This document shows, piece by piece, positions 59,520-64,000 of a DNA stretch of 64,000 bases. Made by a program: the position numbers and the translations under genes. The notes under the pieces were generated by a model, which was not told the DNA's origin, ran no database searches, and worked only from the letters and a program-made list of their open reading frames with translations. The first letter of the stretch is position 1. Each line of letters opens with the position of its first letter. Location of the stretch: NCBI GenBank assembly GCA_044223665.1, contig JBGALT010000022.1, forward strand, positions 1 through 64,000, read 5' to 3'. This stretch comes from JBBSAT01 sp044223665 (GTDB taxonomy: Bacteria; Myxococcota_A; Polyangia; Polyangiales; Sandaracinaceae).

Positions 59520-61108
59520 CGGGCGAAGAAGCTGCGCACGGTGTCGATGCGCCTCTTGAGGAGGAAGGGGATCTTCCAGGCGCCCCCGAGCTTGAAGAGC
59601 TGCGCTTCGGCGAGCAGGTTCCCGAGCTCCCAGAGCGTCTTGTCGTAGGGCATCCAGTACAGCTCGGGATCGGCGTTCCGATCGAGCAAGACCGCCTTGG
59701 GGCGCAGGTACGTCGAGAGCGCGTGCTCGGAGTTCGCGACGCCGGTCCCCGTCTCGCGCCATCCACTCCATGGGAGGTTCGCCATCGCGCCCGTCACCGA
59801 GTGGTTGTTGATCGTCACGACACCGACCTCGAGCTGCTCAGCCAGGCGCAGCGCCCGCGCATGATCGCGGGTCCAGATCGAGGCGGTGAGACCGTATCGG
59901 CTCTTGGCGATCCGCCGCATCGCGTCGGCTGCGCCGTCCACGCGCACGATGGCGAGCACCGGGCCGAAGGTCTCGTCCTTCACGACGTCCATCGCATCGG
60001 TGCAGTGATCGAGGATGGTCGGCTCGAAGAAGAAGCCGACGCCGGTGCGCTTGCCACCGCAGAGCAGCTTCGCGCCCTTCTTCTCGGCGTCGGCGACCTG
60101 CGCCTCGACCGTCGCGAGCTGCTTGGCGTTCGCGAGCGGTGACAGGTCGGTCTCGCCCGGAGCGCCGTCGCGCGTGCGCAGGCGCTTCCAGGCCGCCGCC
60201 ATGCGCTGCGCGAACGTGTCGGCGATGCGCGCGTCGACGTACGCGATCTCCACCGCGCCGCAGGCTTGCCCGACGTTGTCGAGCGACCAGTGGGTGATGC
60301 CGGCGATCGTGCGGTCGAGGTCGCAGTCTTCGAGGACGATCGCGCCGTCCTTGCCTCCCAGCTCGATCGAGCACGGCACGAGGAGCTCGCCGCAGCGGGC
60401 GGCGACCTTGCGGCCCGCCGGGATCGAGCCGGTGAACACGATCGCGTCGACGCCGCTTTCGACCAGCGCTTCCCCGGTCGCGCGATCTCCCACCGCGAGG
60501 GCGACGAGGTCGGGCGGGAGCTCCTCGGCGAAGCGCTCCACGAGCCAGCGCTCGCTGCGCGTCGCGTACTCGCTGGGCTTGACGACCACCGCGTTGCCGC
60601 AGAGCAGAGCCGGGATCAGCGTGCGGTAGAAGGTGGCGACGGGGTAGTTCCAGGGCGCGATCACGCCGACGACGCCGCGCGGGGCGAGATCGACGTGCGC
60701 GCTCTTCTTCGGGAACGCGATCGGGTTGAGCGAGACCTTCTTGCGCTCGAGGGCGGGACGCACGACGGCGGTCCAGGCGTTGACCTGGTCGAGCGGGCCG
60801 ATGACCTCGAAGAGAGCGCTCACCTCGAGCTTGCCCATCTCTTCGCGCATCAGCGCCATCACTTCGTGGCGTCGATCGAGCGCGGCCTTCGCGGCCCGGA
60901 CCAGCGCGGCCGCCCGATCGTCGAGCGAGCGGGTCGCCCACCCGCGCTGCGCGACCCGCGCCTTCTCCACGAGCTTCTTCACCGCGTCGGCGGACGTCGT
61001 CGCCAGAGGCGCGAGCGCGCGCCCGTCGACCGGACTGACGTTGTGGATCGATCCGCCGCGCACGATGTCGGTGGACGGGCGGGCGCCGTTGTCGAGCTGG
61101 CTTTCCAT
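59516..61108 (-). CDS. Aldehyde dehydrogenase (NAD(P)-dependent family)
   Basis: 530 residues from the ATG at 61108. Landmarks include VVGVIAPWNYPVATFYRTLI, ALLCGNAVVVKPSEYATRSE, VDAIVFTGSIPAGRKVAARC, IELGGKDGAIVLEDCDLDRT (catalytic Glu), SLDNVGQACGAVEIAYVDAR (catalytic Cys) and DETFGPVLAIVRVD. All are normal for the ALDH superfamily. The C-terminal extension (LGGAWKIPFLLKRRIDTVRS) ends in a hydrophobic, basic helix that could associate with the membrane, as in long-chain fatty aldehyde dehydrogenases. That would fit removal of long-chain aldehydes, for example from a sphingosine-phosphate lyase, but the two genes are 12 kb apart. Confidence 0.93.
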   Translation of the reverse strand: MESQLDNGARPSTDIVRGGSIHNVSPVDGRALAPLATTSADAVKKLVEKARVAQRGWATRSLDDRAAALVRAAKAALDRRHEVMALMREEMGKLEVSALFEVIGPLDQVNAWTAVVRPALERKKVSLNPIAFPKKSAHVDLAPRGVVGVIAPWNYPVATFYRTLIPALLCGNAVVVKPSEYATRSERWLVERFAEELPPDLVALAVGDRATGEALVESGVDAIVFTGSIPAGRKVAARCGELLVPCSIELGGKDGAIVLEDCDLDRTIAGITHWSLDNVGQACGAVEIAYVDARIADTFAQRMAAAWKRLRTRDGAPGETDLSPLANAKQLATVEAQVADAEKKGAKLLCGGKRTGVGFFFEPTILDHCTDAMDVVKDETFGPVLAIVRVDGAADAMRRIAKSRYGLTASIWTRDHARALRLAEQLEVGVVTINNHSVTGAMANLPWSGWRETGTGVANSEHALSTYLRPKAVLLDRNADPELYWMPYDKTLWELGNLLAEAQLFKLGGAWKIPFLLKRRIDTVRSFFAR

Positions 61109-61204
61109 GGCGGGCCGGTCTAGCGCCACGCCGCGGCCGAGCCAACTCGCGTGCGTGCGGCTCCGCGCGCTGCCCGGCGCGGGCACCGGCGCATCGAAGG
61201 CTCT

Positions 61205-61642
61205 TCAGTCGAGCGTGGGCTCGGTGGGATGTCGGATCGGCGGAGCCCCGTAGGGATGGACCACCGAGTGCGGGCGCTCGACCGGCTCGCTCGGCGGCGG
61301 CGCGGCGGGGACGGACGAGGGCGAGGGCGCCGGAACGAGCGCGGACGACGGCGGAGGCGGCTCGGGATCGGGCGGCATCGGGGCGCCGTACGGCTGCACG
61401 ATCGCGGTCGGCGGCGGCATGCCCGTGGAGGGCGGAGGGGGCGAGGTCGTGGAAGACGGGCTCTCGTTGCCGCACGCCGCGCTCGTGAGCGCGAACGCGA
61501 ACAGCGCCGCACGCCCGAGACGGACCGCCGGGTCGCGCGGTTGGGCCTCGCTCGGCACGCGGGGAGCGGCGCAGAACGGGCACGCGCTCTCGCGCGCCCG
61601 CACGTGACGCGCACAGAGATCGCAAGGAACGAGCTTGCTCAT
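61205..61642 (-). CDS. Zinc-ribbon, single-span, Pro-rich protein
   Basis: 145 residues. An N-terminal CxxC pair set (VPCDLCARHVRARESACPFC) forms a probable rubredoxin-like or zinc-ribbon knuckle. Next comes one membrane helix (GRAALFAFALTSAACG). The rest is a Pro/Ser/Ala-rich tail with two similar peptides, IVQPYGAPMP and VVHPYGAPPI. Small proteins of this plan occur in myxobacterial genomes without known roles. The start overlaps the MutS-like stop by 4 bp, so production is tied to that ATPase. The tail could sit outside if the helix is a signal-anchor. Confidence 0.7.
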   Translation of the reverse strand: MSKLVPCDLCARHVRARESACPFCAAPRVPSEAQPRDPAVRLGRAALFAFALTSAACGNESPSSTTSPPPPSTGMPPPTAIVQPYGAPMPPDPEPPPPSSALVPAPSPSSVPAAPPPSEPVERPHSVVHPYGAPPIRHPTEPTLD

Positions 61643-63405
61643 GGCTCCTTCTTCCTCTCGAGCTTCTCGGTGACGATCGCCTCGAGCTCCTCGCGTGTGA
61701 CCCCGAGACGCTCGGCGACCTTGTGCGCGAGCGAGCTCGTGGCGACGCCCGGCACGAAGCGGTAGGTCGGCTTCTCGTTTCCGTCGAGCTCGACCTGCAG
61801 GAACGCGAGGCTCTCGACCGGCTTGTCGCGCGCCAAGCGCGCCGCGAGGCCGAGGAAGTGCGTGCTGACGAAGACCTGCGGCACCAAGCGCGGCAAGAGC
61901 GAGACGACCATCTCGAAGATGGCCTCGCCCTCGTCGGGGTTGGTGCCCGAGCAGAGCTCGTCGAGGATCGCGACCGAGCCGGGCTCGAGCTGCTCGAAGA
62001 GCTTGCGGATGCGGAGCAGCTCCGTCCCCAGGCGGCCTTCGACCTGGGCCGCGTCGTCGTCGGTCACGAGCGAGAGGAAGAGCCGCGGCGCGCGACGCAG
62101 CTCGGCGTGGCTCGCCGGCACGAACAGGCCGACCTGACCGAGCAGCTGCGTGAGCGCGAGCGACTGCAAGAGGCGCGTCTTGCCGCCCGAGTTGGGCCCG
62201 GTGATCACGACCAGCGCATCCCCCCGCTCGCGCGGCAGGTCGCAGGGCTTGGGCCGCACGTTCTGCAGGAACAGGAGCGGGTTGAACAGGCCCTCGAGCC
62301 GGCGCGGAGCGGTGCCCTCGACGAACGTCGGGAGCGAAACCTCGAGGCCACGATCCCGGGCGAGGTCGGCGAACCCGAGCGACGCGAGATAGAGCTCCAC
62401 GGCGGCCGTGGTGCCGAGCAGGTCGACGACGTCGTCGACGAAGGGCGCGAAGACCTCCTCGAGCAGGCGAACGATCACCTCGCTCTCGCCGAATCGGTGG
62501 CCGCGGAGGAACGCGAGGATGCGCTGCAGGAGCCGCCCGACCGGCCCGGGCAGCAGATCGCTCTCCCGGTTCTCGCGGATCGCGAGCACCCCGAAGCCGC
62601 GCACGCTCCCGTCCGATCCGAGGCGCACGCGGACGTCGACGGTGGCGAGGTTGCCCTCGATGTCGACGAGGTCGGTGAGACGCTTCCAGCTCTCGCGGGC
62701 GCGGATCTCGCGGCCCTTGTCGCGCAGCCGCGCGAGCACCGACGTGCTCCCCTCGAAACCGTCGGCCAGGGCGTCGACCGACTCCTGGAGGGCGACCAGG
62801 ACGCCGATCTTGCGGCGGACGAGGTTGGGCTCGGTCGCGGTCGCCATCTCGAGCGCGTCTCGAAGGCGGCGGCTCGCGAGGTAGAAGCGCTCGAGCTCGA
62901 CGCGTCGCGCCGAGGTCTCGCGCAGCTCGCGCAGCACGGCCTGTCGCGCCCCGCAGTCGGCAGGATCGCTCGGCGGGGTCTCGAGGATGCGGCGCAGCAC
63001 CTTCTTGTGCGGCACGCGCACGCCCTTGCCGGCGGGGGCCGACGCGATCCGCAGGCAGAGCGCGCAGTCGATCAGCGCATCGAGGTGCAGCTGCGAGGCG
63101 AACGACTCGGCGACGAACGTCGTGGGCGCGAGCGGCACGGCCTCGAGGACGGTGTCGAACACGCCCGCGCAGTCACCCCCTTCGAACGCGAAGCGGACCA
63201 GCTCGGCGGCGCCGGAGAGATCGGCCCAGGGCCGCGGCGCCGCGTGCAGGAGATCGAGCCCCCGAGGCCCGCCGACGCCGGGCGCCGCGCCGACCGGCGC
63301 GATGAAGAACGAAGGCGGCGCGCTCGGGTCGACCGAGGCTCGACGCTTGCGCGAGGAGCGATCGAGCGCGAGCAGGCGCGAGCGAGCCACGACGCGTTGT
63401 ATCAC
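61639..63405 (-). CDS. MutS-family ATPase (MutS2-like, no Smr domain)
   Basis: 588 residues. The C-terminal third holds the MutS ATPase: Walker A VVITGPNSGGKTRLLQSLAL, signature LSLVTDDDAAQVEGRLGTEL, Walker B SVAILDELCSGTNPDEGEAI and the VFVSTHFLGLAARL switch. The N-terminal part is helical with a clamp-like region (ELRETSARRVELERFYLASR). It lacks the mismatch-binding domain I of MutS1 and the Smr nuclease tail of MutS2, so it belongs to the less studied MutS-like subfamilies. The role may lie in recombination or ribosome rescue rather than mismatch repair; that is undecided. Confidence 0.85.
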   Translation of the reverse strand: MIQRVVARSRLLALDRSSRKRRASVDPSAPPSFFIAPVGAAPGVGGPRGLDLLHAAPRPWADLSGAAELVRFAFEGGDCAGVFDTVLEAVPLAPTTFVAESFASQLHLDALIDCALCLRIASAPAGKGVRVPHKKVLRRILETPPSDPADCGARQAVLRELRETSARRVELERFYLASRRLRDALEMATATEPNLVRRKIGVLVALQESVDALADGFEGSTSVLARLRDKGREIRARESWKRLTDLVDIEGNLATVDVRVRLGSDGSVRGFGVLAIRENRESDLLPGPVGRLLQRILAFLRGHRFGESEVIVRLLEEVFAPFVDDVVDLLGTTAAVELYLASLGFADLARDRGLEVSLPTFVEGTAPRRLEGLFNPLLFLQNVRPKPCDLPRERGDALVVITGPNSGGKTRLLQSLALTQLLGQVGLFVPASHAELRRAPRLFLSLVTDDDAAQVEGRLGTELLRIRKLFEQLEPGSVAILDELCSGTNPDEGEAIFEMVVSLLPRLVPQVFVSTHFLGLAARLARDKPVESLAFLQVELDGNEKPTYRFVPGVATSSLAHKVAERLGVTREELEAIVTEKLERKKEP

Positions 63406-63428
63406 GCGCGTCGTCCCTCCGGCGGGGG

Positions 63429-63493
63429 AAGGCCCCGGACGAGAGCGGGCCCCGCCCGCGGACGGAAGGGGCCGGGGCGGGCGAGCCGATCAC
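63429..63493 (-). repeat. 76-bp dispersed repeat, copy at a stop codon
   Basis: The reverse complement begins TGATCGGCTCGCCCGCCCCG, and its TGA is the stop codon of the partial gene at the right edge. It matches the copies at 16401 and 43763 for about 60 bases (CCGTCCGCGGGCGGGGCCCG in the middle) and then diverges before the GAGCACT end. It fills the spacer up to the MutS-like start. Confidence 0.8.
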
Positions 63494-64000
63494 TCCGCGG
63501 CGGTGCACACGCCCACGAAGCGCTCGATGTCGGCGCGCGCTTCGGGCGGCGTCCAGCGCATGTCGAGCTGGCGATCGGTCACCTCGTGATAGGCGCGGGG
63601 CGCCGAGAGAAGATCGTCGGCGCAGCGGCGCAGCTCGCTCTCGGCCAGGCCCTGCAGCGAGGCCCGCACGCGCTCGGCCGCGTCCTCGGCGCCCATGCCG
63701 AGGAGCGCGCCGCCGAGCTTGATGCGGGCCTCGACCAGCATGTCGTCGTGGGCGGTGTTGCCGCTCGTCACCGAGAGCGCGGCCTCGAGGACGGCGCGCG
63801 CCACCTCGCGGGGAGACGTGAACGACTCGATCGCGAGCTCGGCCAGATCGAAGGCCGCGAACGAGGGCACCGCACCGATGCCCTGTTTGCGCGCATCGTT
63901 GGCGTAGGCCGCCATGTGCCGCGCGATCTGGCGCACGAGCTTGGGCCGATCGTGGAGCTGCTCGGCGAGCAGCCGGTACTGCAGGAACACGTCGAAGATG
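63490..64000 (-). CDS. Hypothetical helical protein (5' partial)
   Basis: The frame is open to the right edge of the window, so the N-terminus is missing; 169 residues are visible. The sequence is alpha-helical, without signal or membrane helices: RPKLVRQIARHMAAYANDAR, FAAFDLAELAIESFTSPREV and DDMLVEARIKLGGALLGMGA. I recognise no family. The product is probably cytosolic. Its stop codon lies inside a copy of the dispersed 76-bp repeat, so the original end of the gene may have been altered by that insertion. It is upstream of the MutS-like gene on the same strand. Confidence 0.6.
   Translation of the reverse strand, partial: IFDVFLQYRLLAEQLHDRPKLVRQIARHMAAYANDARKQGIGAVPSFAAFDLAELAIESFTSPREVARAVLEAALSVTSGNTAHDDMLVEARIKLGGALLGMGAEDAAERVRASLQGLAESELRRCADDLLSAPRAYHEVTDRQLDMRWTPPEARADIERFVGVCTAAE

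Noticed and set aside
1..64000. tRNA, rRNA, integrase-bounded islands, replication origin or insertion sequences
   Set aside because: I saw no tRNA-like cloverleaf, rRNA stretch, transposase or integrase motif, DnaA-box cluster or terminal inverted repeats; shorter RNAs could still be missed by eye.

Overview
The window is very GC-rich. It carries a protein ending in a MYXO-CTERM-type tail (Cys motif, hydrophobic helix, Arg run), many lipoproteins with Asp/Ala/Gly/Thr linkers, MopE-like Cys/Asp motifs, Ser/Thr kinases with extra C-terminal domains and MmyB-type regulators. Together these point to a Myxococcota genome, probably Polyangiales; a Sandaracinus-like relative is my inference, not a measurement. 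What stands out is a near-contiguous flagellar gene block in a phylum better known for gliding.

Layout. (1) 1-21.4 kb, flagellar block on the + strand: fliO(partial)-fliP-fliQ-fliR, then two decayed surface-protein fragments and a divergent RegA-like response regulator, then flhB-flhA, then a gene-poor stretch with a Uma2-type protein, then flhF-flhG-fliA-flgF-flgG-flgA-flgH-flgI-flgJ-flgM-flgN-flgK-flgL and a single-chain CsrA-FliW fusion. Most neighbours overlap by 4 bp or nearly touch. The set covers the export gate, placement and number control (FlhF/FlhG), sigma-28 with its anti-sigma FlgM, distal rod, P and L rings, hook-filament junction and post-transcriptional control. Basal body (flgBC, fliE-N), hook, stator, flagellin and chemotaxis genes are outside the window or elsewhere. 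(2) 21.4-41.7 kb, cell-surface region: large FG-GAP, propeller, Cys-rich and vWA-like secreted proteins and lipoproteins, membrane proteins, an alpha/beta hydrolase, a HEAT-repeat protein, an LVIVD propeller lipoprotein and a PKD-propeller-dihaem cytochrome. (3) 41.8-53.4 kb: an aldolase-like protein lacking the expected lysine, a Ser/Thr kinase, a TetR-controlled operon (sphingosine-phosphate-lyase-like enzyme plus creatininase-like protein), a blue-copper lipoprotein, a vWA lipoprotein, nadB, a NarL-type regulator and a nucleoside hydrolase lipoprotein. (4) 53.5-64 kb: STAS-like proteins next to a prenyl-synthase-like protein and a HAD phosphatase, a metallophosphoesterase with an apparent frame break, an MmyB-like regulator, an aldehyde dehydrogenase/cupredoxin pair, a zinc-ribbon/Pro-rich membrane protein coupled to a MutS-family ATPase, and a partial gene at the right edge.

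Two dispersed repeat families cut across these regions. One is a roughly 76-bp GC-rich repeat found between flgI and flgJ, inside the kinase coding sequence, and at a stop codon at the right end. The other is a 37-bp element found exactly two bases after the stop codons of two unrelated genes. The strongest candidates for new biology are the CsrA-FliW fusion, the FlgJ whose C-terminal part looks like a Cys/His peptidase rather than a glucosaminidase, and the repeat that has become in-frame protein sequence.
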